A DNA stretch of 37,568 nt from an uncultured Prevotellaceae bacterium (GTDB lineage Bacteria; Bacteroidota; Bacteroidia; Bacteroidales; Bacteroidaceae), in the NCBI GenBank assembly GCA_902786665.1, contig CADADN010000043.1, positions 1 through 37,568 of the forward strand, written 5' to 3'. The position numbers and the translations under genes were made by a program. The first letter of the stretch is position 1, and every line of letters begins with the position of its first letter. Shown here piece by piece: positions 8,305-16,815 of this stretch. The notes beneath the pieces are model-generated. The model searched no databases, was not told the DNA's origin, and was given only the letters and a program-made list of their open reading frames with translations.

Positions 8305-9864
8305 TCATCTTTTCATCCTTCTCCCATCGTCCAATTCATTTTCCCCACCAACTTCCCACTCACGGTTGCTGTCGTGTGACCCTCCACGCTGTTTGGCCAC
8401 CATCTCTATAACGCGACCGACACCAGGACTGGAGATTTGTTGCCTTTGGCCTTGTCGTTTCTGTGCTTGTTTGGACTGAAGCCGTTTCACATCAAGGCCA
8501 TGGTCATTCATATTGATAATGGTGCGGTTGGCGAAGTCGATGCAATAGTACTGGTCATCGACAAGGGTAATGAAATAGCCGTCCTCGTGGAGTTTGTCCA
8601 CGAGGGCATCATCAGAAGTTGTGTCGAAGATATAGCGCAAATGCGATACCGTCTTGCTGACGTTGGTTCCCGGGGTGGACTGGATGGTGATACGCTCAGG
8701 ATGGCTGTAATTGCCTATAGTACAAAGGATGTGTCGCTCCTGCTCATTGGTGGGACAAAAGGACTGGAGCCAGGCTCGACGGTCGTTGGATCGCAGCGTG
8801 GTCAGAATGTGCCCAGGCAACTGATAGGTGGAATCGCCATAACGGACACTGCCATTCAAGAGTTTGGTACCAAACTGACGGCGGAGAAGCCGGTTGAGTT
8901 TTTTGGTGGTTAGGTTGATGTTGTCATCCAACATCTGGTCAATGAAGGCATCCACCTGCTTGAAGCGCTCTTCCTTGGATTGAAATTGTAGCAGTTCCTT
9001 GACCTTTACCACGTCGCTACCCTTAAAGACGGCCTTCGTATGGTGGTCAACAATCAAGTAGCCATAAGGAGAATCCTTGGAGCCAAGGAACACCAGACTG
9101 ACACCGAATTTCGCTTTCATGGCATCCTGCAGTTCCCGACGATTGGCAGACATATCACGATACTTCTTCAAAATGGCTTTGAGTTGGGCCATACGTTTCT
9201 TGTCCAGCTTCTCTTGACTGATTTTGCTCTCTACAAGTTGAATTTTCACTTTCTCCTGCACTTCGCCGTTGCGCTTCAGAACAATCTCGTCATCTTCGGT
9301 GTAACACTCGTAGCCCATGGTTTCGAGGATGGCTGTGAACTGTGGTACCGTGGAGAAATGGTACTGGAATGCCTTGGACATCGCTTCGCCTACTTGTTGG
9401 GATTCATCAACGCCCATGATGCGGTTGATAACGTCCTGAGAACGCATCTTCTCAAAGTTATGGTCGATTTTCTTTCCGTTCGGGTCAATCCGGCTGGTGA
9501 TGACATGGATGTGGTTGTTGTCGGTGTCGTGGTGGCCATATATCAAGAGGGGCTGTCCGGGTTCGCCGTAGCCCATCTCACGGAGGTATTGATGGGCTAT
9601 CTCGACCAGTTCTTCCTGGGTGTATTCGTTGCCCCGGCATGAGATGGCCAGATGGAACTGCGGGTACTTGATGCGTCCATTCTTCGAGGAATAATCCAAG
9701 AGAAACGAGGTGAGGTCTTCCCAGGTGTAGGCATCGCCTATGGCAATATAGCCGAAGTTGGTCATTTCCAACAGATCGGCTCGGCCCTGTGCGACCTTTC
9801 GTTCATTATATTCCACGGCGTGGAAGTTGGCACTGGATGGAAGTATCGTGGCTATCATAATCAC
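8305..9864 (-). CDS. Relaxase / mobilization nuclease (MOBP-like)
   Basis: This 519-residue protein carries the relaxase histidine triad in HHDTDNNHIH (111-120), preceded by FHLAISCRGNE (about 70-80), the hallmark of PF03432 mobilization nucleases. The N-terminal region with Y19 (FHAVEYNERK) is the likely place of the catalytic tyrosine. The relaxase nicks one strand at oriT and leads it into the recipient during conjugation driven by a helper element. The C-terminal 60 residues are basic and low in complexity. The encoding gene follows mobC in the same direction but is separated from it by a 198-bp repeat array, which is unusual. It resembles BmgA-type relaxases of Bacteroides; subfamily not certain. 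Confidence 0.9.
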   Translation of the reverse strand: MIMIATILPSSANFHAVEYNERKVAQGRADLLEMTNFGYIAIGDAYTWEDLTSFLLDYSSKNGRIKYPQFHLAISCRGNEYTQEELVEIAHQYLREMGYGEPGQPLLIYGHHDTDNNHIHVITSRIDPNGKKIDHNFEKMRSQDVINRIMGVDESQQVGEAMSKAFQYHFSTVPQFTAILETMGYECYTEDDEIVLKRNGEVQEKVKIQLVESKISQEKLDKKRMAQLKAILKKYRDMSANRRELQDAMKAKFGVSLVFLGSKDSPYGYLIVDHHTKAVFKGSDVVKVKELLQFQSKEERFKQVDAFIDQMLDDNINLTTKKLNRLLRRQFGTKLLNGSVRYGDSTYQLPGHILTTLRSNDRRAWLQSFCPTNEQERHILCTIGNYSHPERITIQSTPGTNVSKTVSHLRYIFDTTSDDALVDKLHEDGYFITLVDDQYYCIDFANRTIINMNDHGLDVKRLQSKQAQKRQGQRQQISSPGVGRVIEMVAKQRGGSHDSNREWEVGGENELDDGRRMKR

Positions 9865-9868
9865 AAAA

Positions 9869-10052
9869 ATTGTATTTTATAATTTTGTATATTTTAGTAT
9901 TTTATAAAGATGTGAAATCATAAAATGGTATTTTACCCAAATAGCATTTCACTAAGATGGTATTTTATAAAAATGGTATTTCATAAAAATGGTATTTCAT
10001 AAAAATAGCATTTTATAAAAATACATTTTTACAAAGATGGTAAATTGCAAAA
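9869..10052. repeat. 16-bp-period tandem repeat array between mobC and the relaxase gene
   Basis: Eight units begin exactly 16 bp apart at 9925, 9941, 9957, 9973, 9989, 10005, 10021 and 10037. The consensus is ATGGTATTTYATAAAA; units 9973 and 9989 are identical. Degenerate 15-16-bp units extend left to about 9869. The array fills nearly the whole gap between the stop of mobC and the start of the relaxase gene. It is not CRISPR, since there are no spacers. A protein-binding array, curved-DNA region or replication/transfer control site is likely. Confidence 0.85.
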
Positions 10053-10062
10053 ACATTTTTTA

Positions 10063-10452
10063 TCATTTTGCCCTCCGTGTCAGTTTCGTGAATATCTTGT
10101 GTTGCTCATCCTTTACCTTCTCTAAGAAGTCGAGGAGGTGGGTGAGCTGCGGCACGATGACATTCTCATAATAGCTCTGGGTGAGTTCGCCGCCGATGGC
10201 GAGTTCATTGGCCCGCTTCATTGCCTGGTTGAAGTTGCCGCCAAGCCATGCCAAGTCCTGCTGATACTTTCGATAGAGCACAGCCATCTCTGTCAATGCT
10301 TCAATCCTACGTATAGTGCCGATGTCGCTGAACTGTCTGACGGCATCCCTTATCATTCCACTGATCGTCGGATAGTTGGCTGCCTTTTCCTTGAACAAAG
10401 CATCCTCCTCCGGCGTAAGCCTTACCTTGCGTACAATATTCCTGTTGTCCAT
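10063..10452 (-). CDS. mobC: MobC-like relaxosome accessory protein
   Basis: This 129-residue protein starts with a ribbon-helix-helix-like segment (VRKVRLTPEEDALFKEKA). It carries the MobC signature LGGNFNQAMKRANE at about 75-88, matching the NxNQ-N motif of the bacterial mobilization protein family (PF05713). A helical C-terminus follows. MobC binds oriT and helps the relaxase melt and nick DNA. It precedes the relaxase gene on the same strand; the 16-bp array lies between them. The upstream 300 bp contain several palindromes and are the likely oriT. Confidence 0.88.
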   Translation of the reverse strand: MDNRNIVRKVRLTPEEDALFKEKAANYPTISGMIRDAVRQFSDIGTIRRIEALTEMAVLYRKYQQDLAWLGGNFNQAMKRANELAIGGELTQSYYENVIVPQLTHLLDFLEKVKDEQHKIFTKLTRRAK

Positions 10453-10790
10453 GTTATCCTAAATATAATAATACGAGTTGCGAGTATTGTTTCCCTGCTG
10501 TTGCAGGCAAGACGACTTTTGGGGGGCATATCCACGGAGGGGATTTGTGGCCACAAAAGTACAACTTGCTAAGCAATTTTTCTGAGTCGTACATGCTGTG
10601 ACCTGAAAGGCCATTTCTGCCTTGCATACAACGATGAGAACCGTATGACCGTCTTGACTTCACCACCGGCTGGTGATGGCAAAGGAGAGGCAAGCCATCT
10701 TGCCTTACACACCTTGCCAGAAGACATCCCAGAAGACACACCTGCAATGCAGGCCGCTAAGGTAAGCATTTATCCTGACGATAGTAATTT
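10453..10790. other. Candidate oriT region upstream of mobC
   Basis: This gene-free stretch holds a 14-bp perfect palindrome TTTGTGGCCACAAA (10544-10557), an inverted repeat TCACCA/TGGTGA (10660-10676) and AGGCAAG-CCAT-CTTGCCT (10688-10705). TATCCTGA at about 10770 resembles the IncP-type nick consensus. In relaxase-carrying elements oriT usually lies just upstream of the mob genes, which fits. The short ORFs here have no recognisable content. The nick position cannot be fixed from sequence alone. Confidence 0.4.
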
Positions 10791-11349
10791 TTCAATACAT
10801 TATTATTGTTAAATAATGCTTATGTAAAACACATAAATATCAAATTATCAAATTATTAAAATACAATTTTTAGAAAAATAGAAAGATGATAAATCCTAAA
10901 ATTATAATTTGTATAAATGTATTTTTTAGTATTAGCATAAATGTAATTTTTAGTATTTATAAAAATACAAAAAATAGTTTTTTATATTTCATTAAAATTA
11001 CAAATATACGAAAAGTATATAGTGTCATCAACGAGCGCATGGGCATACATAATTACACGATTTGACACCCGTCATCATTTATGATATAGCCCCATGGGAA
11101 TGAGGTGAACTACCGGAAGCTCCAGCTTCATCACCATCTTCACCAACTTTTTTTCCGGCGAGCGGCACGTCGGCCCCATTCAGATGGGAGGGCTGCGGGA
11201 ATTTGGACAAACTGACGACACCTCGGCATCTTCTTTTTCCCTTCGGTTCGAGGTTTCCATAAAGCTTTATTTTTTGAATGTATTTTCAAGCTTTATTTAA
11301 AGGTGGGCAAAAACCCTTTGTTCATCGGGGTTTTGAGAAACTATCGGGG
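10791..11349. other. AT-rich gene-free region before the rep iterons
   Basis: Bases 10791-11010 are extremely AT-rich and include a 23-bp imperfect direct repeat at 10911-10933 and 10935-10957. That suits a DNA-unwinding element near a plasmid origin. From about 11030 the composition rises; GAAGCT-CC-AGCTTC (11116-11129) is a small hairpin and AAGCTTTAT recurs at 11262 and 11288. I see no gene here. Confidence 0.4.
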
Positions 11350-11434
11350 CTGAACTTGGTAGGGAATGCGCTGAACTTGGTAGAAAATGCGCTGGAACTT
11401 GGTAGAAAATGCGCCGAACTTGGTAGAAAATGCG
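11350..11434 (+). repeat. Iteron set 2 (rep origin iterons)
   Basis: Four near-identical copies with core GAACTTGGTAGAAAATGCG start at 11350, 11371, 11392 and 11414. They are 21-22 bp each and directly adjacent; the first has GGG for AAA and the third carries one extra G. They lie about 90 bp before the rep promoter, the usual arrangement for Rep_3-controlled theta-replicating plasmids, where the initiator binds the iterons. Confidence 0.85.
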
Positions 11435-11526
11435 CTCAAACGAAGGTTTGAAGTAAAGTTGGAAAAATTTTTACAGGCTTATTTTCGGGAGGTGAACCAA
11501 TCCATTGCAGGCAATATGGAAAGATG

Positions 11527-11534
11527 TAATTTTG
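11527..11534 (+). promoter_or_regulatory. -7 promoter element of the rep gene
   Basis: TAATTTTG, continuing as TAATTTTGCATC, fits the Bacteroidota -7 consensus. An ATTG lies 19 bp upstream as a weak -33 element. The predicted start is near 11541, which makes the ATG at 11551 nearly leaderless and favours the downstream ATG at 11665 for Rep. Confidence 0.5.
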
Positions 11535-11664
11535 CATCGCCACAATTGGAATGGGTGTTTTTATCGGACAACTTATAGAGAGGTATGATTGTCATGGCTT
11601 TTGCATCAACAAGGATGTCAGTCTGGCAGCAAATCATTTATACTCACCCGCTCATATATTTATT

Positions 11665-12960
11665 ATGAAAAAGGAAAAGAACTGTTATCCGCTTAAGATG
11701 AGCATGATAGGCATTCATCATGAAAAGGTCAGTTGGTCGAATGTTGTCATACAATCGCCAATGGCTTGCAGCCTCCTCGAACGACGTGCCATGTACTTCC
11801 TCACCAAGGAAGTCAAGCACAAGTTCGTAGAGGAAGGACTGGGTGTTCCCGAGAGATGGAAAGAACTGTATTTCCACCTCACCGACCATGACCTGGGAAT
11901 CATCGGAGGCAAGAAGAATGTTCCACGAACATACGAGGTTCTCAAATCGTTGGTGAACAAGGCGTTTCCCGTCTGTTGCTACAATGAGCAAGGGAAAAAG
12001 ATGGAGGGCTTGGCGCACTGGGTGGACACCTTCTATTATGATAAGGAGAAAAACGTTTATGTGGTCAGGATGTCGCCGGAGATTATGCCTTATCTTGTCA
12101 ACCTCAACAAGGACTTCACGTCCTTCGACGTAGGCACTGCCATGAATCTGCGCTCGAAGTATTCGCAGAAGATGTATGAGCTGTGCTGCCGGTACGGTGG
12201 TGAGTACAGAAGAATGGACCGCCAGAAAAAATTTGAGGGTAAGACCTATAAGAAGAGGGTGTTCGTGTTGGACATTGACAAGTTCAGGGATCTCTTCAAT
12301 TTCGAAGAGGTGAAAGATGTAAGGACAAACAAGACCGAGCTGCATGAAAGATATAGGAATTACAAGAACATCAGACACTTCGTTCTGGATGCCGCTCAGA
12401 AGGAATTGCTGGCCATGTATAAATGGGGAGCTTCGGATGTTTGGTTTGATTATCAAGCAGGCGAAAGGAAGGGACGTGGGGGAAAGGTGTCATCCATTGT
12501 CTTTTACGTCTATACCAGAGAACATCCCAAGAAGGGGGAGCAGCTGCCGTGGCGAAACGGTGATGAACCATTGTGTCCATTTGAAGAGAAGCTTGAACCA
12601 ACGGAGAAAAAGACACCAGCCCAAAAGCTCCATGCAAACGATTATTATGACTGTCAGAAAGAATATCAGGAAATGGTTGTCGATACCTTGCTCAAACGGT
12701 ATCTCACCGACAAGGAAGTATTCTATTATATGAATGAAATAAGAAAGGAGGCCATGAAATGCAAGGACAGCTGGGCACAGGTAATACAGGTGATTCAAGC
12801 AAAGGAGAAGCAGCCCAAGTTCATCAGAGGCACCAGGCAATACAAGCGCAATGCCATCATCGACTATGTATTGAAAGAAAACCTAAGGGATTACGGGTGG
12901 TCTATCAAACCTCCATCAACGAAAAAAGAAAGAAGAAAAGACATGAAACTGTTTGAATGA
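11665..12960 (+). CDS. Plasmid replication initiator, Rep_3 family
   Basis: The protein is 431 residues if started at ATG 11665; the frame is open from 11551, but the extra 38 residues look non-coding and begin at the predicted transcript start. The region from about 15 to 270 shows the two winged-helix layout of Rep_3/RepB initiators (PF01051): SPMACSLLERRAMYFL near the N-terminus, MNLRSKYSQKMYELCCRYGG in the middle, and VLDAAQKELLAMYKWGASDV later. A long Lys-rich helical tail extends it beyond the usual ~300 residues. It binds the iterons at 11350-11434 to open the origin. With the relaxase and MobC it marks the segment as plasmid-derived. The reading frame is intact. Confidence 0.88.
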   Translation: MKKEKNCYPLKMSMIGIHHEKVSWSNVVIQSPMACSLLERRAMYFLTKEVKHKFVEEGLGVPERWKELYFHLTDHDLGIIGGKKNVPRTYEVLKSLVNKAFPVCCYNEQGKKMEGLAHWVDTFYYDKEKNVYVVRMSPEIMPYLVNLNKDFTSFDVGTAMNLRSKYSQKMYELCCRYGGEYRRMDRQKKFEGKTYKKRVFVLDIDKFRDLFNFEEVKDVRTNKTELHERYRNYKNIRHFVLDAAQKELLAMYKWGASDVWFDYQAGERKGRGGKVSSIVFYVYTREHPKKGEQLPWRNGDEPLCPFEEKLEPTEKKTPAQKLHANDYYDCQKEYQEMVVDTLLKRYLTDKEVFYYMNEIRKEAMKCKDSWAQVIQVIQAKEKQPKFIRGTRQYKRNAIIDYVLKENLRDYGWSIKPPSTKKERRKDMKLFE

Positions 12961-13403
12961 ACTTCATTTGTAGGTTAAGTACCATGTTGCAAGGAACCAG
13001 TTCCCATATCGGAAAAATCAGGCGTGCATCAGCAACCATCGGCAAAATGTCAGTCTCAATGCAGCCAAGCTGTAAAAACCCGTAGGTGTCTTGTTCGTTA
13101 GGAAAGGTCACCATAACGGCAAAAACAAGCAACAAAGGTAAAAAACGGCAATTAGTGCGCCAGTCCGAAACCGTAACAGGCAATCATCGGAAAATAGAGG
13201 AAACCACACCTTTTTTCAAGATTTTTCATCAAGGCCTTCGTGAATCACACTATTTAGCGACTTTTAACAATTTTTAATTTCAAGATTTTTCAAAAACACC
13301 TTTGTCAGAAGTGAACCCTGTTGCCGAATAGAGGACAGAAAAAGGCGTTTTGCGTCCCCACAGCGTCCCCAAAAATTCAGAATCCTTGGGGACACGGGCA
13401 TAA
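12961..13403. other. Gene-free right edge of the mobile segment with short repeats
   Basis: No convincing gene. It holds TTTCAAGATTTTTCA twice (13214-13228 and 13278-13292) and GCGTCCCCA twice, 11 bp apart (13352-13360, 13363-13371). An 8-bp inverted repeat GTCCCCAA/TTGGGGAC lies at 13365-13372 and 13386-13393. TTAGCGACTTTTA at 13254-13266 is an exact inverted copy of 13404-13416 in the tRNA terminator. Such clusters are typical of recombinase attachment regions, but no integrase gene is present to prove it. Confidence 0.45.
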
Positions 13404-13436
13404 TAAAAGTCGCTAACCCATTGTGGATTAGCGACT
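13404..13436 (-). terminator. Rho-independent terminator of tRNA-Ser
   Basis: On the minus strand AGTCGCTAA pairs with TTAGCGACT (13428-13436 with 13408-13416), with three more inner pairs, followed by TTTTATT. It lies 14 bp past the CCA end of the tRNA gene, so it ends that transcript. Confidence 0.75.
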
Positions 13437-13446
13437 TGATGAAAAT

Positions 13447-13538
<92 letters not shown>

Positions 13539-13594
13539 TGATTTGTCGTGTGCCTTGTCCTTGGGGATAGGTACACGGGTCGAAAAAGCGAGTG

Positions 13595-13626
13595 CAAAAT
13601 TAGTGCTATTTTTTTTCTTATGCAAA
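13595..13626 (-). promoter_or_regulatory. Promoter of tRNA-Ser
   Basis: On the minus strand a TTTG (13626-13623) is followed after exactly 20 bp by TAATTTTG (13602-13595). This is a full match to the Bacteroidota -33/-7 promoter (TTTG-N19-21-TAnnTTTG). The transcript start is near 13588, about 50 nt before the tRNA 5' end. Confidence 0.75.
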
Positions 13627-13749
13627 TTTTTGCCTTCTTTTTTTCGCCTCAGCGGTTTTTTCAAACCTATCGCACATTCTTTCTTGGCTATTTCACCGAT
13701 AGCGAGTGATTATGATTGTTTGTAAAGGCCTTTTGGAATGCGAGCATCT

Positions 13750-16152
13750 TTATTTGGTGGAGAAACTGATGCGCTGGATGAGCTGCCCTGGGTCTCCAAT
13801 AATCAGGGTGAGCGTATGCTTGGTTCGCTTGCTGTCGATGGGGATTCTGAGCGTGAAGTCCTTGCGGTTCTCCAACACCTGGCGTTTCCATGATGCCGAC
13901 CATTCCTCAAACTTGTTCTCGCACACGATGGGTGCGCCATTGTCCACGCTCACGCCAAACCGATTGCTCCGGTCTTGGCTTATGGGCCATAATGGCACAC
14001 ACGAGATACATAAAGTCAGGGAATCGGATGCCGAGGGCATCTCAAATTGGATGTCGATATGCTGTGAAGCATGGCTGGTGGGGTCTTGTACGGCATCCAG
14101 GGGCTCACCCAGTTGGAGTACCTTCCAGTAGGGCCCCATACCCTCGATGAGACGGAAGGACTCCGTGGCTTGGATGCCGTCGAAGGATATGGAGTAGGGG
14201 AAAGTGGGGTAGTGCTGCTCTTCGGGCAGTTTGAACCTATCGGTGGGCTCGGTCACGAGTTCGGGCATCTTTTGGTACTGGGCCACAAAGCCAGGGGTAA
14301 TCTGCGACATCATCTGGTCCCACTTCCCGTCGAGCAAGTGGTTGTATTGGTGGAGCAACACCATGAGGCTGTCGTTGGCCATCCGTGACTCCTTGGCCGA
14401 CTGCTCACTACCTGTAGTATGGTTGAGCTTGGCCATGAGGAATTTGCGGTTCATCTGGTTGGACGACAGGACAGCGTAGCCCAGCATCTCGAAGAATGCA
14501 GGTTGGTAAGTGGGAGGGAGCGAGCGCATGAGTCGACTCACACGGTCGGAGATCGTCTGGTAGTCGGACAGACGCCGTTGTGCCGTGCCGTCGTCGAAGG
14601 AGAAGTCGCTGTCGTGCAAACGCTCATTTTCCGGAGTGTCCCATTCTATCTCGTAGCCCATGTATTCGGGCTTCCGTTGCCACGCCAGTCGGTAGTAGGT
14701 GTCGAGCAGTTGCTGTAGTTCTTGCGTGTGCTGCTTGCCGAAGATTCCGGCGAGCCATTGTGCCTGATAGCGGTTCACGTTGTCGTAATTGAAGGCGTCC
14801 AGGTTCCAGGCCATGTCGAAGAACTGCTGCACTTCTATCTCCAGGGGCTTGATATCGCCCACGTTGAGCAACCAATAGCGCTGGGCACCGGCATCATAGG
14901 CTTTCTTCAATTCCTCATACATCAGTGCGGGAGCGGTGGAGCCGACCCAGAGATAGTCGTGGGGCGTTCCAAGATAACTCAGGTGATAGTACACGCCGGC
15001 ACCGCCCTTGCGCTGCCGTTCAGAGGCATTGCTCACGCGCTTCATATAACCGTAGTTGTCGTCGGGCCATACGATGGTGATGTCGTCGGGCACGCGCAGA
15101 CCGGCATCATAGATGTCGAGCGTCTCCTTGTAGGGTACGAAGATCTGTGGTATGTGGTCGGCTGCCTTCCCTTTATGCCGCTGTAGGATCTCGCGCTGGT
15201 CGGCGAACACCTGCTCCAGGGTGTGGGCCCTGACCCGAGGGTCGGTGGAACCTTTCATGGCCTCGTCGTGCAGTCCGCGCATTCCCATGGTGTAGATGTT
15301 GTCGTATTGTGCCGTCTCACGGATACGGTCGTCGAATTTCTTCCAGATGGTCGACTTGTTGGTCAGGTAGTTCCACTCTCCGTCGCGCTCCTTGGTCCAC
15401 TCCGACGGCGAGGCGTTGTTGAAGAGCAGAGGCTCGCAGTGGCTCGTGGTGATCATGATGCCCCAAGCGTCGGCGGCCACCTGGCTCTGCGGATGACTAT
15501 AGAAGGCACCCGTGCAGGTGTGCATGGCCGGTGCCAGCATGTTGCCCTTCAGACGGAGGATGAGCTCGCATACCTTGTCGTAGGTTTTCGGTCCGATGTC
15601 GCCGAGGTCTTTCTCGAAGTTCCTCGATGCCCAGGTATACATACCCCAGTCCTCGTCGTTGATGAAAATGCCGCGGTATTTCACCGAGGGCGATGCCGAT
15701 GTGTAGTTTTCCTTATAGTTGAGTGTCTGTTTGTGCTCCACGGGCACGTCGGCCCACCAGTACCAGGGCGAAACGCCTATTGCCTTGCTGATGTGCAGCA
15801 CGCCATAGGCCAATCCGCGGGGGTCGCTGCCCACCACTACCAGCCGCTTGCCTTGCGTAATGATTTTGTAGCGCTCCCATGAGCCGCGCAACTCGTTGGC
15901 GCTCATGCCGCGACAGACAGTGCCCAGCATCTCCACCGTGCAGAGCACCACGGCGTCGCCTTTGGGCATTCTCGTCACAACGGAAGGACTCGTTCCCGTT
16001 ACGCGGCAGATGTCCTCGCTCAGTGTGGCCGCCATCTTGGCCACCAGAGGTGCGTCCTGCTGGTTGTAAACGATTTTGCATCGCTTCAGGTCGACAGCGT
16101 GGACCGATATCGTCAGCATGACGCATATCCATAGCATCATATGTTTTCTCAT
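13750..16152 (-). CDS. GH115 family alpha-glucuronidase, secreted
   Basis: This 800-residue protein starts at MRKHMMLWICVMLTISVHA (signal peptide); the frame is open to 16299, but the extra 49 residues overlap msrA and hide the signal. The GH115 pattern is clear: an N-terminal alpha/beta domain (RLVVVGSDPRGLAYGVLHIS), then WYWWADVPV, KYRGIFINDEDWG, LRLKGNMLAPAMH and IVWPDDNYGYMKR in the TIM-barrel core. A C-terminal beta region follows, like the GH115 C-terminal domain. GH115 enzymes remove (4-O-methyl)-glucuronic acid from xylan. It is slightly shorter than many family members. It lies 89 bp after msrA on the same strand and near a CE15 esterase, supporting glucuronoxylan as substrate. Confidence 0.93.
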   Translation of the reverse strand: MRKHMMLWICVMLTISVHAVDLKRCKIVYNQQDAPLVAKMAATLSEDICRVTGTSPSVVTRMPKGDAVVLCTVEMLGTVCRGMSANELRGSWERYKIITQGKRLVVVGSDPRGLAYGVLHISKAIGVSPWYWWADVPVEHKQTLNYKENYTSASPSVKYRGIFINDEDWGMYTWASRNFEKDLGDIGPKTYDKVCELILRLKGNMLAPAMHTCTGAFYSHPQSQVAADAWGIMITTSHCEPLLFNNASPSEWTKERDGEWNYLTNKSTIWKKFDDRIRETAQYDNIYTMGMRGLHDEAMKGSTDPRVRAHTLEQVFADQREILQRHKGKAADHIPQIFVPYKETLDIYDAGLRVPDDITIVWPDDNYGYMKRVSNASERQRKGGAGVYYHLSYLGTPHDYLWVGSTAPALMYEELKKAYDAGAQRYWLLNVGDIKPLEIEVQQFFDMAWNLDAFNYDNVNRYQAQWLAGIFGKQHTQELQQLLDTYYRLAWQRKPEYMGYEIEWDTPENERLHDSDFSFDDGTAQRRLSDYQTISDRVSRLMRSLPPTYQPAFFEMLGYAVLSSNQMNRKFLMAKLNHTTGSEQSAKESRMANDSLMVLLHQYNHLLDGKWDQMMSQITPGFVAQYQKMPELVTEPTDRFKLPEEQHYPTFPYSISFDGIQATESFRLIEGMGPYWKVLQLGEPLDAVQDPTSHASQHIDIQFEMPSASDSLTLCISCVPLWPISQDRSNRFGVSVDNGAPIVCENKFEEWSASWKRQVLENRKDFTLRIPIDSKRTKHTLTLIIGDPGQLIQRISFSTK

Positions 16153-16241
16153 GGCATATATTGTTATAGGTGTTTTTTCATACTTTCTCTCCTTTGGCAT
16201 TATTGCTCCGGTCGGGAGAGTCCCAACAGAGGATTCATCTC

Positions 16242-16772
16242 TCATCGGGCGGGCTTGGCCTTCTTGGCAAACTCGAAGAGCGAGAGGGGCAGATGGCAAT
16301 AGCCGTCGGGATTCTTGTCCAGATAGTCTTGATGGTATTCCTCTGCGGTATAGAAATTCTCCAGTGGCTTTTTCTCTACGGCCAATGGCTGCTCGTATTG
16401 TTGCTGTACTTCTTGGTACACTTCCTCGATGACGGGCAGGTCGGCCTCGTCCACATAATAGATGCCGGTGCGGTATTGCGAACCGGTGTCGTGGCCCTGC
16501 TGGTTGATGCTTACAGGATCGATGGCCTTGAAATACATCTCGAGCAGAAACCTTAGTCCCACTTTCTCAGGGTGATATACCACGTGCACCGTCTCGGCGA
16601 ATTGCGTCTTGTCGGTGCATACATCCTGATAGGTGGGGTTTTCAGTGATGCCGTTGGCGTAGCCCACCTCGGTGTCCGTCACACCCTCTATCATCTTGAA
16701 ATAATGTTCGGTGCCCCAGAAGCATCCTCCGGCAAGGTAAATTTCCTTGGTTGCTGTTTTCTTGTCTTCCAT
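16242..16772 (-). CDS. msrA: Peptide-methionine (S)-S-oxide reductase
   Basis: This 176-residue protein carries the catalytic motif GCFWG (C17) near the N-terminus, EVGYANG at 35-41, and GHDTGSQYRTGIYY in the middle, all diagnostic of MsrA. The enzyme reduces methionine-S-sulfoxide in proteins using thioredoxin. There is no signal peptide, so it acts in the cytoplasm. MsrB is not fused. It lies between the 2H phosphoesterase gene (43 bp upstream) and the GH115 gene (89 bp downstream) on one strand, possibly one transcript. The link to sugar metabolism is probably only positional. Confidence 0.97.
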   Translation of the reverse strand: MEDKKTATKEIYLAGGCFWGTEHYFKMIEGVTDTEVGYANGITENPTYQDVCTDKTQFAETVHVVYHPEKVGLRFLLEMYFKAIDPVSINQQGHDTGSQYRTGIYYVDEADLPVIEEVYQEVQQQYEQPLAVEKKPLENFYTAEEYHQDYLDKNPDGYCHLPLSLFEFAKKAKPAR

Positions 16773-16815
16773 GCTTTTCTTTATTGTAGAGTGTTTCGTT
16801 CTTATGTGAGAAAGG

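Noticed and set aside
9869-10052. CRISPR array
   Set aside because: The units touch each other at a 16-bp period with no variable spacers and no cas genes nearby.
11387-11578. A 63-residue ORF over the rep iterons
   Set aside because: Its repeated LVENA text is just translation of the iterons; no start signal or family.
12905-13183. A 92-residue minus-strand ORF as an integrase remnant
   Set aside because: No R-H-R-Y recombinase motif could be found; it overlaps the end of rep and looks random.
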